Positions 23,600 through 33,426 of a stretch of DNA of 54,146 bases are shown here, piece after piece. Under the pieces are notes generated by a model, which worked only from the letters and a program-made list of their open reading frames with translations, was not told where the DNA came from and searched no databases. Position 1 is the stretch's first letter. Each line of letters begins with the position of its first letter. A program made the position numbers and the translations under genes. Source of the stretch: Rhizobium sp. (GTDB lineage: Bacteria; Pseudomonadota; Alphaproteobacteria; Rhizobiales; Rhizobiaceae); NCBI GenBank assembly GCA_028290545.1, contig JAQGJP010000092.1, positions 1-54,146 of the forward strand. Reading direction: 5' to 3'.

Positions 23600-24057
23600 T
23601 ACTCGCAGACATCGATCCATTCGGCATTGGTCAGTTCCGCCATCCTCATCGGCGATATCCGCACGGCTGCCTTGGTACCGCCGGCTGCCGGAACCACTTC
23701 ATCGTAATCCCGAAGCGCTATGTCGCAATAGATTTTCAACGGTCTGGCCAGGCCAAACGGGCAGACACCACCAACCGGGTGGCTGGTTTCCCGCTCAACC
23801 TCATCCAGCCCCAGCATGCGCGGTTTGGTTGAGAACATCGCCTTGAATTTCTTGTTGTCGAGCCGCGACGTGCCCTTTGCAACCACAAGCACGATCTCCT
23901 CGGCGATACGAATGGCGAGGGTCTTGGCGATCTGCCCGGGCTCGACGTTATGACCGGCGGCAGCCTCGCCCACCGTTGCGGTGCTGACGTCCAGTTCAAT
24001 GACTTCGATATCTGGAGCGTGATCGCTGAAAAAGGCTTTGACGGATGCAACTGTCAT
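23599..24057 (-). CDS. YbaK/EbsC-type aminoacyl-tRNA deacylase
   Basis: A 152-residue YbaK/ProX-domain protein. The key Lys is in GQIAKTLAIRI; HPVGGVCPFGLA is the conserved GGxxPxG loop; the C-terminal AAGGTKAAVRISP matches the usual GGxxxxxxxxxP element. These enzymes remove misloaded amino acids (Cys or Ala) from tRNA in trans. Length is normal. Its stop codon abuts the palindromic repeat. Confidence 0.88.
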   Translation of the reverse strand: MTVASVKAFFSDHAPDIEVIELDVSTATVGEAAAGHNVEPGQIAKTLAIRIAEEIVLVVAKGTSRLDNKKFKAMFSTKPRMLGLDEVERETSHPVGGVCPFGLARPLKIYCDIALRDYDEVVPAAGGTKAAVRISPMRMAELTNAEWIDVCE

Positions 24058-24182
24058 GAAATCTGGCTACCGACGATGTTTGATCATCGATGGCCTATAG
24101 CCTAAATTGCGGAATGCGCCAATCCGGAAGACCAGCGCATTCATATGTCGGGCAAAAAGCCTGGCTCTCAGGAAATCAATAA

Positions 24183-24326
24183 TTAGAAAATGCGACTTTT
24201 CGCGGCCCGGCGGCCGAAATCGATATTCAAGAGAAGTGAGACTGCTGCCAGAGTGAAGGTGGCGATAAGCGTAGCGCTCAGCCCAAGAACAATCATTGCC
24301 CATACCTCGAGTGACGTCATTGTCAT
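24183..24326 (-). CDS. Possible small membrane protein (47 aa)
   Basis: An open frame from ATG 24326 (or ATG 24320) encodes 47 residues with one strong hydrophobic helix (WAMIVLGLSATLIATFTLAA, residues ~9-28), an aspartate, and a basic tail (GRRAAKSRIF). The topology is that of a one-pass membrane peptide. There is no good Shine-Dalgarno sequence, so translation is uncertain. It is isolated between ybaK and the che operon. Confidence 0.4.
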   Translation of the reverse strand: MTMTSLEVWAMIVLGLSATLIATFTLAAVSLLLNIDFGRRAAKSRIF

Positions 24327-24545
24327 CTTGCGGGATGGAAGTAGCGCTTCAGTCTTGCTCCTGGCTTGTGGCGTTAATTGGCAAAAGCCAATATTTATAA
24401 GAGCTTAATAAGAGTTCGATAAGAGTTCGCCGCCCAACTTTATTTATTGATTACCCTGTGTTTCCACCCCTCGTTAACCTTCAGGCAAGGAATTAACCAT
24501 AAACATTGGTATTACGCCGGAATGGGATTGGTGCGTCAATCCATA

Positions 24546-24573
24546 GGCATGATGCCGCTTCGCCGTACCGGTA
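24546..24573 (+). promoter_or_regulatory. Shared motility promoter-region motif, che operon
   Basis: GGCATGATGCC, then after four bases CGCCGTACCGGTA. The same two-part motif lies before both flagellin genes (51624, 52861). A TTAACCAT box is at 24493-24500. The distance to the icpA start is 115-150 bases. Confidence 0.6.
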
Positions 24574-24723
24574 GTCACAGTCCGGAATTCACTAAATTTT
24601 TGGCCTCCAGGCCAGGATGTGGCGCAGGCCCGTGGAAATGGCCGGGGTCGCGGATCATGAACCTGGAGTTTCGACAGGGGCAAGCCCGTGGGCTGGCGTC
24701 GTGCGTTTAGACGGGGAACGGGT

Positions 24724-26373
24724 GTGGCAGAGGCAGTACCAACGGTAGAAAGAGAACGGCGTGAGGGCGGTGGCCTGAGCGGTCGGCTTCGCTTTGCCGG
24801 CCTTGATGCCGACGAGACCGCTTTGGTCCGGGAAAACCGCAACCGCCTGCTGCCTCATGTCAAGAACGCGCTTCGCGATCTCTTCCAGCGTCTCCAGACC
24901 TTTCCGGATGCGATCAGCAATTTCCAGAGCGAAGCGCAGATCGATCGACTGCATGATCTCCAGCAGTCGCACTGGGATGTGCTGACGGACGCCCGTTTCG
25001 ACAGCCTCTACGCCGAGCGTGTCAAGGTGCTGACCGATTGCGAAAGCCGCATCGGGCTTGATCCGCGCTGGCATATCGCCGGCCATTCCGTGGTGCTGGA
25101 ACATCTCATCGCCGGATTGCTTGAGGAATTCTGGCCGAGATCGATGTTCGGCGGTTCAGCCAGGAATCGCGAAACGCTTGGCAATCTGGTGCGTGCGCTC
25201 GTCCGTACAGTGATGGTCGATCTCGAAATCTCCACATCACTTCGGTTCAACGAAGCGCGACTGGGCTACCAGCAATCGCTTGCGGCCACCACATCGGCGC
25301 ACAAGACAGAGACTCGCAATATTCTGGGCCATCTGGCGGAGCGGCTGCGCGACAAGGACTTCGCCACGCCCATCGCCATCGATGTTCCGGAAGACTATAG
25401 CGATATAACCGAGAGTCTCAATGCGGCGCTTGCCGAAATCAGTGTGTCGCTGCGGGCGTCCCAGGACGGCGCAGACCGGCTTGGTGCCACCACCAGCCGT
25501 ATTTCGCTATCGGTCGAGGCGCTTGCCGGCCAGAATAACCAGTCTGCCGAGGCACTTGCCGATGTTGCCGCGGAAGTTGCCGGAATTGCTGCAAAGGTCG
25601 GCGCCACCGCAGCCAACACTGTTTTGGTCGAGGCCGCATCCGGCAAGGCAAGGGCAGCGGCGATCGCCAGCGGCACGGTGGTCAGCGAGGCCATCAATGC
25701 CATGGCCGATATCGAACAATCGGCCGAGAAAATCGGCCAGATCATCGGCGTCATCGACGAAATCGCCTTCCAGACCAATCTTCTCGCACTGAATGCGGGC
25801 ATCGAGGCGGCGCGGGCAGGGGAATCCGGTCGCGGCTTCGCAGTCGTCGCCCAGGAAGTCCGTGCGCTTGCCCAGCGCTCTGCCGATGCCGCCCGCGAGA
25901 TCAAGGATCTCGTCACCGGCACCAAGGCGCAGGTCGACAGCGGCGTTGCCATGGTCAATCGTACACAGAGCGCCATTGGCGATATAGCCACCCAGGTGAC
26001 CGGCATCAACGATGCGATTGCCGGCCTTGCACGCGAGACCAGCGACGCGGCTGGAGGCGTCGCCATGGTTTCGAAATCCGCCCAGTCGATCAGCGAAGAT
26101 CTGAAACGGGGGGCACTTGCGGCGCGCGAAACGCTCAGCCAGTCCGACGACCTGAAATCGGTCATCCTGGAGCTTGGCGATGCGATCCGTCAATTCCATT
26201 TCGAAAATTATCAACCACAGCCGGCACGCCGGGCAGGCAGCATGGACGTCGCCACCAGGCCATCCGTATCGCCGTCCGCTGCCATCGGCAGGCCACCCGT
26301 TCCGGCAGGGCATGTCGATGATTTCCAGGACGTTGCTCCATTCAGGATGGCGGGCGGAAGGAGCGCATTATGA
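24724..26373 (+). CDS. icpA: Cytosolic chemoreceptor IcpA (globin-fold sensor)
   Basis: About 549 residues, no transmembrane segment. An N-terminal protoglobin-like domain (~15-185; [32 protein letters not shown]) is followed by a linker and a full chemotaxis signalling domain with the tip [43 protein letters not shown] 24724 (MAEAVPTV) is preferred; GTG 24688 adds 12 residues. In the globin motif H-x-R-I-G-L, which gives the heme-binding His, this protein has E-S-R-I-G-L (Glu at residue ~107), so heme binding is doubtful. It is first in the che operon, as in Sinorhizobium and Agrobacterium. Confidence 0.9.
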   Translation: MAEAVPTVERERREGGGLSGRLRFAGLDADETALVRENRNRLLPHVKNALRDLFQRLQTFPDAISNFQSEAQIDRLHDLQQSHWDVLTDARFDSLYAERVKVLTDCESRIGLDPRWHIAGHSVVLEHLIAGLLEEFWPRSMFGGSARNRETLGNLVRALVRTVMVDLEISTSLRFNEARLGYQQSLAATTSAHKTETRNILGHLAERLRDKDFATPIAIDVPEDYSDITESLNAALAEISVSLRASQDGADRLGATTSRISLSVEALAGQNNQSAEALADVAAEVAGIAAKVGATAANTVLVEAASGKARAAAIASGTVVSEAINAMADIEQSAEKIGQIIGVIDEIAFQTNLLALNAGIEAARAGESGRGFAVVAQEVRALAQRSADAAREIKDLVTGTKAQVDSGVAMVNRTQSAIGDIATQVTGINDAIAGLARETSDAAGGVAMVSKSAQSISEDLKRGALAARETLSQSDDLKSVILELGDAIRQFHFENYQPQPARRAGSMDVATRPSVSPSAAIGRPPVPAGHVDDFQDVAPFRMAGGRSAL

Positions 26374-26509
26374 CAAAACGGAATTTCCGGGCGGATGACA
26401 TCCGGTGCACAAGATGGCGGGGCAGCCGGGAAGTACTTCATGCCGAACCCCGGCAGACAATTGGCAATACGCATCTGGTTCATAGAACCGGGCAATCAAG
26501 GATGACCAA

Positions 26510-26806
26510 ATGACTGGCAAATCTGGGGCAGTAAAAAAAGTGAGCCTGGAGAAAGTATTGGACCTCAACGAGGCGACCAACCTCCATGGCAAGCTGTTGG
26601 CTTTGCGTGGCAGCGACGTGAGTGTCGATGCCTCATCGGTTGAACGGGCAGGGGCGCTTTGCATTCAGGTGCTGATGTCCGCAGCGAAAAGTTGGGAGGA
26701 AGAGAAACGTTCTTTCACGTTCTCGAATATGTCTGACGCCTTGGGCACGACAATGCAGCTCATCGGCGTCAATTACGATCATCTGCTCGCAAAGGAGAGC
26801 AAGTAA
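26510..26806 (+). CDS. cheS: CheS, STAS-domain chemotaxis protein
   Basis: A 98-residue STAS-like protein (VSLEKVLDLNEATNLHGKLLALRGSDVSVDASSVERAGALCIQVLMSA). The position between icpA and cheY1 identifies it as rhizobial CheS, which in Sinorhizobium meliloti binds CheA and helps drain phosphate through CheY1. AAGGA precedes ATG 26510. Its stop overlaps the cheY1 start (TAATG). The STAS Ser/Thr phosphorylation site is not required for this role. Confidence 0.85.
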   Translation: MTGKSGAVKKVSLEKVLDLNEATNLHGKLLALRGSDVSVDASSVERAGALCIQVLMSAAKSWEEEKRSFTFSNMSDALGTTMQLIGVNYDHLLAKESK

Positions 26807-27171
26807 TGAAGAAAAAAGTACTGACGGTCGATGATTCAAGAACTATCCGCAACATGTTGCTGGTGACCCTTAACAATGCCGGTTTCGAGACCATCCAGGC
26901 GGAAGACGGCATAGAGGGTCTTGAAGTCCTTGAACAGTGCAATCCGGACGTCATCGTCACGGACATCAACATGCCGCGCCTCGATGGCTTCGGCTTTATC
27001 GAGGGTGTGCGTCGCAACGAAAAGTATCGTGCGATCCCGATCCTGGTGCTGACGACCGAAAGCGATGCGGAAAAGAAGAACCGCGCTCGTCAGGCCGGGG
27101 CAACCGGCTGGATCGTCAAGCCTTTCGATCCGACGAAGCTAATTGATGCCATCGAGCGCGTAACCGCTTAA
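26806..27171 (+). CDS. cheY1: Chemotaxis response regulator CheY1
   Basis: A 121-residue single receiver: VDDSRTIRN, phosphoacceptor Asp53 in IVTDINMPRLDG, VLTTESD and IVKPFDP. In S. meliloti CheY1 is a phosphate sink that takes phosphate from CheY2 via CheA, replacing CheZ (absent here). Overlaps cheS by one base; cheA starts 15 bases downstream. Confidence 0.92.
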   Translation: MKKKVLTVDDSRTIRNMLLVTLNNAGFETIQAEDGIEGLEVLEQCNPDVIVTDINMPRLDGFGFIEGVRRNEKYRAIPILVLTTESDAEKKNRARQAGATGWIVKPFDPTKLIDAIERVTA

Positions 27172-27185
27172 CGGGAATTGATCCT

Positions 27186-29471
27186 ATGGATATGAACGAA
27201 ATCAAAGAGATCTTTTTTCAGGAATGCGAGGAACAGCTCGCGGAACTGGAATCCGGTCTGCTCAAGATGAACGATGGTGAAACGGATTCGGAAACGGTCA
27301 ACGCCGTGTTCCGGGCGGTTCACTCGATCAAGGGTGGTGCCGGTGCTTTCGGGCTAGACGATCTCGTCGCCTTTGCCCATGTCTTCGAGACGACTCTGGA
27401 TTGCGTTCGTTCCAACAAGCTCGATCCCGGCCAGGAAGTCATGAAGGTCATGCTGAAGTCGGCCGACGTGCTCGCCGATCTCACCAACGCTGCCCGCGAC
27501 GGCGGCAAGATCGAACCAAGCCGCACCAGCGGCCTTGTCAAGGATCTGGATGCCCTTGCCCACGGCGAGCCGCTTGCCAACGGTTCCACCAGTCCGGAAC
27601 CGGTCGCCAAGCCGGCGCCTGCCGCAAAAGCCGCGGCACCGGCCCCGGTTGCGGAAGCCGCCCCGAAACCGAGCGACGACAGCGGCTTTCAGCCGGTTCC
27701 CTTCTCCTTCGACGATTTCGGCGACGACGAACTATCTGCCGTTCAGCCCTTCGAAGTGATCTTCAAGCCGCGTTCGGATCTTTATGCCAAGGGCAATGAT
27801 GCAGCACTTCTGCTGCGCGATCTCCATCGCCTTGGCGATATGAGCATAAGTTGCGACATGTCGGCGCTGCCGACGATTGATCAGATCGACCCGGAAGCTG
27901 CCTATTTCAGCTGGAAGATCTGGATCAAGACCGACAAGGGCGAAGACGGCATTCGCCAGGTCTTCGAATTCGCCGAATGGGATTGCGAACTCGAAATCAG
28001 GCCGCTGGATGAAGTCTCCGAAGCGGGCGCTGCAAGTGGCGAAGAATTGCCGATGCAGCCCGTGCCGTTCGATCTATCCATGCTGGACGAAGGGTCGGCC
28101 GATCCACGTGAAGAGAATTCCGACGATGCCGTAAACGTCCTGGAAGCGACTGCCACGGCGGGAGTCGATGCCGGCGACGCCATCGCTGCCAAGGCCACTG
28201 CACCAAAAGCGCCTGCCGCCGAAAAGCGCGAAGCCGCTGCCGCAAAGGGCGACAATTCTGGCGGCAACCCGACCATTCGCGTCGATCTCGATCGCGTAGA
28301 CCGGTTGATCAATCTCGTCGGCGAACTGGTCATCAACCAGGCGATGCTTGCCCAGAGCGTCATCGAGAACGACCAGAGCGGCACGCAGGGCATCAATATG
28401 GGTCTCGATGAGCTCCAGCAGCTCACCCGCGAGATCCAGGACAGCGTCATGGCCATCCGTGCGCAGCCGGTCAAGCCGGTGTTTCAGCGCATGTCGCGTA
28501 TCGTTCGCGAAGTTGCCGACATGGTCGGCAAGTCGGTTCGCCTGATCACCGAGGGTGAAAACACCGAGGTCGACAAGACCGTCATCGACAAGCTCGCAGA
28601 GCCGCTGACCCATATGATCCGCAACGCGGTCGACCACGGCCTGGAATCGCCGGAAAAGCGCGCTGCCGCCGGCAAGAATCCGGAAGGTACCGTCAAGCTG
28701 ACCGCCAAGCATCGGTCGGGCCGCATTGTCATCGAACTTTCCGACGACGGCGCCGGCATCAACCGCGAAAAGGTCAAGCAGAAGGCGATCGACAACGATC
28801 TTATCCCGGCCGACGCAAATCTGTCGGACGAGGAAATCGACAACATCATCTTCATGCCGGGCTTCTCGACCGCCGACAAGATCTCGGATGTTTCGGGTCG
28901 CGGTGTCGGCATGGACGTCGTCAAGCGCTCTATCCAGGCACTCGGCGGACGAATCTCCATCCAGTCGCGCCCGGGTCAAGGCTCCAGCTTCATCATGAGC
29001 CTGCCGCTCACGCTCGCCGTCCTCGACGGCATGGTGGTGACGGTGGCCAACCAGACGCTGGTCGTACCGTTGACGGCGATCGTCGAGACCCTGCAGCCGG
29101 AAGCCTCTGCCATCCATTCCTTCGGCGCGCACCAGAAGCTGATTGCGATCCGCAACTCGTTCTGCCCGCTGGTGGATGTTGGCCGCATCCTCAACTATCG
29201 CGCCAATGCCGCCAATCCGGTCGATGGTGTCGCACTCCTGGTCGAATCGGAAGGCGGCGGACAGCGTGCGTTGATGGTTGATGCGATTCAGGGCCAGCGT
29301 CAGGTGGTTATTAAGAGTCTTGAGGCAAACTACACTCATGTACCGGGAATCGCCGCGGCAACCATCCTTGGCGATGGCCGCGTCGCACTTATCCTGGATG
29401 TGGATTCGGTGGTCGCGGCATCTCGGGGCCAGCAATTGAAGATCGACGGTGCACTGGCGGCCGTCGGCTGA
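27186..29471 (+). CDS. cheA: Chemotaxis histidine kinase CheA
   Basis: A 761-residue CheA with all five domains. P1 carries the phosphorylated His46 (AVHSIKGGAGAFG). An Ala/Pro-rich linker near 140-160 leads to P2 (PFEVIFKPRSDLYAKGNDAALLL). P3 dimerisation: RVDRLINLVGELVINQAML. P4 ATPase: HMIRNAVDHGLES, DDGAGI, RGVGMDVVK. P5 (CheW-like): GMVVTVANQTLVVPLTAIVETLQ. A second Ala/Lys-rich linker lies before P3. Everything needed for catalysis is present. Confidence 0.95.
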   Translation: MDMNEIKEIFFQECEEQLAELESGLLKMNDGETDSETVNAVFRAVHSIKGGAGAFGLDDLVAFAHVFETTLDCVRSNKLDPGQEVMKVMLKSADVLADLTNAARDGGKIEPSRTSGLVKDLDALAHGEPLANGSTSPEPVAKPAPAAKAAAPAPVAEAAPKPSDDSGFQPVPFSFDDFGDDELSAVQPFEVIFKPRSDLYAKGNDAALLLRDLHRLGDMSISCDMSALPTIDQIDPEAAYFSWKIWIKTDKGEDGIRQVFEFAEWDCELEIRPLDEVSEAGAASGEELPMQPVPFDLSMLDEGSADPREENSDDAVNVLEATATAGVDAGDAIAAKATAPKAPAAEKREAAAAKGDNSGGNPTIRVDLDRVDRLINLVGELVINQAMLAQSVIENDQSGTQGINMGLDELQQLTREIQDSVMAIRAQPVKPVFQRMSRIVREVADMVGKSVRLITEGENTEVDKTVIDKLAEPLTHMIRNAVDHGLESPEKRAAAGKNPEGTVKLTAKHRSGRIVIELSDDGAGINREKVKQKAIDNDLIPADANLSDEEIDNIIFMPGFSTADKISDVSGRGVGMDVVKRSIQALGGRISIQSRPGQGSSFIMSLPLTLAVLDGMVVTVANQTLVVPLTAIVETLQPEASAIHSFGAHQKLIAIRNSFCPLVDVGRILNYRANAANPVDGVALLVESEGGGQRALMVDAIQGQRQVVIKSLEANYTHVPGIAAATILGDGRVALILDVDSVVAASRGQQLKIDGALAAVG

Positions 29472-29500
29472 GGTTAATGCAGGTGTTGGAGTGAGTACCC

Positions 29501-29968
29501 ATGACGTATACCGCTAAAACCATATCGCAGGGCGGCCGGGAGCTTATCGCTTTTCGCATCGGTGCGCAGGAATTCACGGTGAACGTCATGGCCGTCCGGG
29601 AAATACGCGGCTGGACGGCCGCAACTCCAATGCCCCATTCGCCAAACTACATGATGGGTGTGATCAACCTTCGCGGCGTCGTGCTGCCGATCGTCGATCT
29701 CTCCGCCCGCCTTGGTATGAAACCGGCGGTGCCGTCTCCCCGGCATGTGATCATCGTCGTCCAGGTCCGGGAAACGATGGTGGGACTTCTTGTCGACGGC
29801 GTGTCCGATATTCTGACGGTCGCCGACGACATTATCCAGCCGGTGCCGGAAGTTGCCTCCGATCTTGAAAAATCCTTCGCGCGCGGCGTCATCGCGATGG
29901 AGAACCGGATGATCTGCCTGATCGAGCTGGAAGCCATATTTCCAGAAACTGAAAGTGAAGCAGCGTAA
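29501..29968 (+). CDS. cheW: Chemotaxis coupling protein CheW
   Basis: A 155-residue CheW: ELIAFRIGAQEFTVNVMAVREIRGWT, YMMGVINLRGVVLPIVDLSARLGM and VGLLVDGVSDILTV. It couples receptors to CheA. Having cheW between cheA and cheR is as in Sinorhizobium and Rhizobium; Agrobacterium lacks it here (recalled). Its stop overlaps the cheR start (TAATG). Confidence 0.93.
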   Translation: MTYTAKTISQGGRELIAFRIGAQEFTVNVMAVREIRGWTAATPMPHSPNYMMGVINLRGVVLPIVDLSARLGMKPAVPSPRHVIIVVQVRETMVGLLVDGVSDILTVADDIIQPVPEVASDLEKSFARGVIAMENRMICLIELEAIFPETESEAA

Positions 29969-30870
29969 TGAGCCTGGCAATTGATCCGCGCCGCAATCAG
30001 GAGGAAATCCTCGCTGGAGGAGAATTTCCGCTGATGCGTAAAGATCTCGCTGACATCGCAGCGATGATCTATTCGGACGCGGGAATCTATCTCAACGAGA
30101 CCAAGGCCTCGCTGGTCTATTCGCGTCTCTCCAAGCACATCCGCCAGCTCGGGCTCAAGAATTTTCGCACCTATTGCGAATTGGTATCCTCGCCGGCAGG
30201 TGCAGCCGAACGGCGGGAGATGCTGTCGTATCTGACAACCAATTTCACGCGCTTTTTCCGCGAAAACCATCACTTCGACCATCTCAGGACCGAAGTCCTG
30301 CCAGGGCTCGTTTCACGCCTGAAAGCAGGCGGCCGGGCGCGCATCTGGTCGGCAGCGTCTTCGGACGGGCAGGAGCCTTACTCGATCGCACTGACTGCAC
30401 TCTCGGTCATGCCGAATATTGCCGACTATGACTTCAAGATTCTGGCGACCGATATCGATCCGAAGATCCTCGCTGCGGCGCGGCTTGGCGCCTATGACGA
30501 GGGTTCGCTCGAAACCGTCAGCCCGCAGATGCGCAAGCAATATTTCCAACAGGTCAGCATCGATGGCAAGCCGAAGTGGCAGGTGACCGATCCAGTCAAG
30601 CGGCTCATCACCTATAACGAGCTCAACCTGATGGCGAACTGGCCGTTCAAGGGCAAGTTCGACATCATCTTCTGCCGCAACGTCGTGATCTACTTCGACG
30701 AACCGACACAGATGCGGATTTGGTCGCGCTTCTCCGAATTGCTGCCCGACGGCGGCCATCTCTATATCGGCCACTCCGAGCGGGTATCGGGCGACGCCAA
30801 GGCTCTTTTCGAAAACACCGGCATCACGACCTACAAATTCACCGGCAAGACTGCCGGAAGGAGGGTTTGA
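29968..30870 (+). CDS. cheR: Chemoreceptor methyltransferase CheR
   Basis: A 300-residue SAM-dependent glutamate methyltransferase. The N-terminal helical domain ([37 protein letters not shown]) precedes the SAM fold ([50 protein letters not shown]). It sets receptor adaptation together with CheB and CheD. The TGA overlaps the ATG of cheB. Confidence 0.94.
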   Translation: MSLAIDPRRNQEEILAGGEFPLMRKDLADIAAMIYSDAGIYLNETKASLVYSRLSKHIRQLGLKNFRTYCELVSSPAGAAERREMLSYLTTNFTRFFRENHHFDHLRTEVLPGLVSRLKAGGRARIWSAASSDGQEPYSIALTALSVMPNIADYDFKILATDIDPKILAAARLGAYDEGSLETVSPQMRKQYFQQVSIDGKPKWQVTDPVKRLITYNELNLMANWPFKGKFDIIFCRNVVIYFDEPTQMRIWSRFSELLPDGGHLYIGHSERVSGDAKALFENTGITTYKFTGKTAGRRV

Positions 30871-31928
30871 TGGCACCGGCAAGAGTACTCGTCGTCGATG
30901 ACTCGGCCACAATGCGCGGCCTGATCTCCGCCGTGTTGAATTCCGATCCGGACGTCAATGTCGTCGGCCAGGCAAGCGATGCGATGGAAGCGCGTGCCGC
31001 TATCAAGCAACTCAATCCAGACGTCGTGACGCTCGACATCGAAATGCCGAACATGAGCGGTCTGGAATTCCTCGAAAAGATCATGAAGCTGCGGCCGATG
31101 CCGGTCATCATGGTATCGTCCCTAACCCAGCGCGGCGCGGATGCGACGATCGCCGCGCTTGAGATAGGCGCCTTCGACTGCATCGGAAAGCCGGCGCCCG
31201 GTGATGCCCGACCGTTCCAGGAACTCATCGAAAAGGTCAAGGCTGCGGCAAAGTCCAATTACCGCTACGAATATCTGCGAAAGCCGCAGGCTCAGACGAT
31301 CGCACCTGCCAATGTCAACGTTGCCGTCGAGTACCGGGTCGGAAGAAAGATCGTCGCGATCGGTTCTTCCACAGGTGGCGTCGAAGCATTGATAGAAGTT
31401 CTTAAGAAGTTTCCGGTTAATTGCCCACCGACCGTAATCACTCAGCATATGCCGTCGACTTTCACAAAAAGTTTTGCGGATAGGCTGAACAGGCTTTGCG
31501 CACCCCAGGTCCAGGAAGCGACCGACGGCGCGCGGCTCGAGATCGGTCGCATCTATCTGGCGCCAGGCGGCGAGCGCCACATGGCCGTGGTCAACGCCCA
31601 CGCGCCCGTGGTCCGGCTGCTTGATAAGGCACCGGTCAATGGACATCGACCTTCGGTGGATGTGCTGTTTGATTCGGTTGCCGAAGTGGCGGGCCGCAAT
31701 GCGGTCGGGGTCATCCTGACAGGCATGGGACGAGATGGTGCTACGGGTTTGTTGAAAATGCGACACGGCGGCGCTCGCACGGTCGGACAGAATGAGAAGA
31801 CCTGCGTGGTCTATGGAATGCCTCGTGTGGCGTTCGAGTTAGGCGCTGTGGAGACACAGTTGCCGTTGAACGCCATTGGGGAAGAAATTTTGAAACTCAC
31901 GGCCGCGCGTAAAGAAGGAAGCGACTAA
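30870..31928 (+). CDS. cheB: Chemoreceptor methylesterase CheB
   Basis: A 352-residue CheB from ATG 30870, overlapping the cheR stop. Receiver: [12 protein letters not shown], phosphoacceptor Asp56 in [17 protein letters not shown]. After the linker the esterase domain shows the Ser-His-Asp triad: [28 protein letters not shown] and [13 protein letters not shown]. An open frame extends further upstream inside cheR but is not CheB-like. Removes methyl groups and deamidates receptors. The stop overlaps cheY2 by one base. Confidence 0.95.
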   Translation: MAPARVLVVDDSATMRGLISAVLNSDPDVNVVGQASDAMEARAAIKQLNPDVVTLDIEMPNMSGLEFLEKIMKLRPMPVIMVSSLTQRGADATIAALEIGAFDCIGKPAPGDARPFQELIEKVKAAAKSNYRYEYLRKPQAQTIAPANVNVAVEYRVGRKIVAIGSSTGGVEALIEVLKKFPVNCPPTVITQHMPSTFTKSFADRLNRLCAPQVQEATDGARLEIGRIYLAPGGERHMAVVNAHAPVVRLLDKAPVNGHRPSVDVLFDSVAEVAGRNAVGVILTGMGRDGATGLLKMRHGGARTVGQNEKTCVVYGMPRVAFELGAVETQLPLNAIGEEILKLTAARKEGSD

Positions 31929-32317
31929 TGTCTATCGCTGAAAAAATTAAGGTTTTAATTGTCGACGATCAGGTAACAAGCCGGCTGCTGCTGAGTGACG
32001 CGCTGACCCAGTTGGGTTTCAAGCAAATCACCTCGGCAGGGGACGGGCAGCAGGGTGCCCAGATCATGGCCCAGCAGCCCCATCACCTGGTGATTTCGGA
32101 TTTCAACATGCCGAAGATGGATGGCCTCGGGCTGCTCCAGGCGGTGCGTGCGAACCCGGCGACCAAGAAAGCAGCGTTCATCATCCTGACTGCACAGGGT
32201 GACCGGGCGCTGGTGACGAAGGCGGCCCAGATGGGCGCGAACAACGTGCTCGCCAAGCCGTTTACGATCGACAAGATGAGGGCGGCGATCGAAGCCGTGT
32301 TCGGATCGCTGAAATGA
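31928..32317 (+). CDS. cheY2: Motor response regulator CheY2
   Basis: A 129-residue receiver: [13 protein letters not shown], phosphoacceptor Asp58 in [19 protein letters not shown] and LAKPFTIDK. In S. meliloti CheY2-P is the main regulator that slows the motor, while CheY1 drains phosphate. The stop overlaps the cheD start (ATGA). Confidence 0.93.
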   Translation: MSIAEKIKVLIVDDQVTSRLLLSDALTQLGFKQITSAGDGQQGAQIMAQQPHHLVISDFNMPKMDGLGLLQAVRANPATKKAAFIILTAQGDRALVTKAAQMGANNVLAKPFTIDKMRAAIEAVFGSLK

Positions 32318-32865
32318 TTCCAGATGGCTTCCGACGACAGCACGTCATCCAGGGCGAATGGAAGGTGTCGAAAGATCCTGAAGTCGTCTTGTCGACGGTA
32401 CTCGGATCCTGTGTGGCGGCGTGTCTTCGCGATCCCGTCCACGGAGTTGGCGGCATGAACCATTTCCTGTTGCCCGGCTCGGCGGAGGCCTTGGCGCAGG
32501 GCGGCGATGTCTCCCGCTATGGCGTGCATCTGATGGAACTGCTGATCAACGGCCTCTTGAAGCAGGGCGCGCGCCGCGACCGGCTCGAGGCCAAGATCTT
32601 CGGCGGTGCCAAGACGATTGCTTCCTTTTCCAATGTCGGTCAGCAAAATGCCGAGTTCGCTACCCAGTTTCTGAAGGATGAAGGCATCAAGATCGTGGGT
32701 TCCTCCACGGGTGGCGATGCCGGACGCAAGCTGGAATTCTGGCCTGTCTCGGGTCGCGCAAGGCAATATGCGCTGACAGGGGCCGAATCCCAGCGCACCG
32801 TCCAGTTGGAAACACGTCCCGTTTTCGTGCCGAAGCCGGCCGAAAGTTCAGTCGAGTTTTTTTGA
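32314..32865 (+). CDS. cheD: Chemoreceptor glutamine deamidase CheD
   Basis: A 183-residue CheD. The catalytic Cys is in [15 protein letters not shown] and the His in [20 protein letters not shown] is also typical. CheD deamidates receptor glutamines. ATG 32314 overlaps the cheY2 stop by four bases. Confidence 0.92.
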   Translation: MIPDGFRRQHVIQGEWKVSKDPEVVLSTVLGSCVAACLRDPVHGVGGMNHFLLPGSAEALAQGGDVSRYGVHLMELLINGLLKQGARRDRLEAKIFGGAKTIASFSNVGQQNAEFATQFLKDEGIKIVGSSTGGDAGRKLEFWPVSGRARQYALTGAESQRTVQLETRPVFVPKPAESSVEFF

Positions 32866-32882
32866 GTTCAAAGGGTTTAGTT

Positions 32883-33272
32883 ATGCAGTCGAGTATTGCC
32901 TCCCAGTTGGCACCTTCGGAAGAGGCGCTACCCGAAATTCTCATGCGTGTGGTTTCGGAACTGCATGATGTGGCCTACCTGATCGAACGGATCGAGCCTT
33001 TTCTCTCGGACGCGAGCGGTGGCATTGTGACGTCTGCTGATCGCATTATGGTGCTGCAGGGTATCGACCTTGCCGTTCAGAAGGCGCGGGGCCTCGCGGA
33101 GTTCATTGACACGGTGACGGCGTCAATCCCCGAGGAAATTCTGGTCGATGTGACGACGGCACTGAATCTCGTGAAGCTCGCCGACATGCAGAAGGCACTC
33201 TCGGGCGGGATGCACCGTCACGGTCACTCCCAGCCGCTAAGCCGCGTCGCCGGCGATATTGATTTGTTTTGA
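32883..33272 (+). CDS. cheT: CheT chemotaxis protein
   Basis: A 129-residue helical protein in the position of S. meliloti orf10/cheT (after cheD, before fliF). It has VVSELHDVAYLIERIEPFLSD and DRIMVLQGIDLAVQKARGLAEFI, a pattern reminiscent of CheZ-type helices, and a His-rich stretch (GGMHRHGHSQ) near the C-terminus. CheT has been linked to signal termination and adaptation in S. meliloti. I use ATG 32883 behind AAGGG; TTG 32862, overlapping the cheD stop, is an alternative. Confidence 0.8.
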   Translation: MQSSIASQLAPSEEALPEILMRVVSELHDVAYLIERIEPFLSDASGGIVTSADRIMVLQGIDLAVQKARGLAEFIDTVTASIPEEILVDVTTALNLVKLADMQKALSGGMHRHGHSQPLSRVAGDIDLF

Positions 33273-33345
33273 TTAGAATATTTTGATTTACGGTAAATTT
33301 GTTGCGGTGCACGTTTTCCCATAGGGGAGCGCACCGGAGAAAACC

Positions 33346-33420
33346 CTCGCACAAGTTTCGGCTCGTAAGGTGATATCGGGGACATGACACCCCCGACTTC
33401 GCTTTGCACAAACTTGCGAG
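33346..33420 (+). promoter_or_regulatory. Structured fliF leader
   Basis: An outer imperfect stem joins 33346-33358 (CTCGCACAAGTTT) to 33410-33420 (AAACTTGCGAG), with a 2-base bulge. An inner stem joins TCGGGG (33376-33381) to CCCCGA (33391-33396). The outer 3' arm ends 6 bases before the fliF ATG and includes the only SD-like GAG, so folding could limit fliF translation. Confidence 0.4.
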
Positions 33421-33426
33421 AACAGA

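Noticed and set aside
28074..29435. 453-codon open frame antisense to cheA
   Set aside because: High G+C third positions keep the opposite strand free of stops; the product is Arg/His/Asp-rich, matches no family, and cheA on the plus strand is certain.
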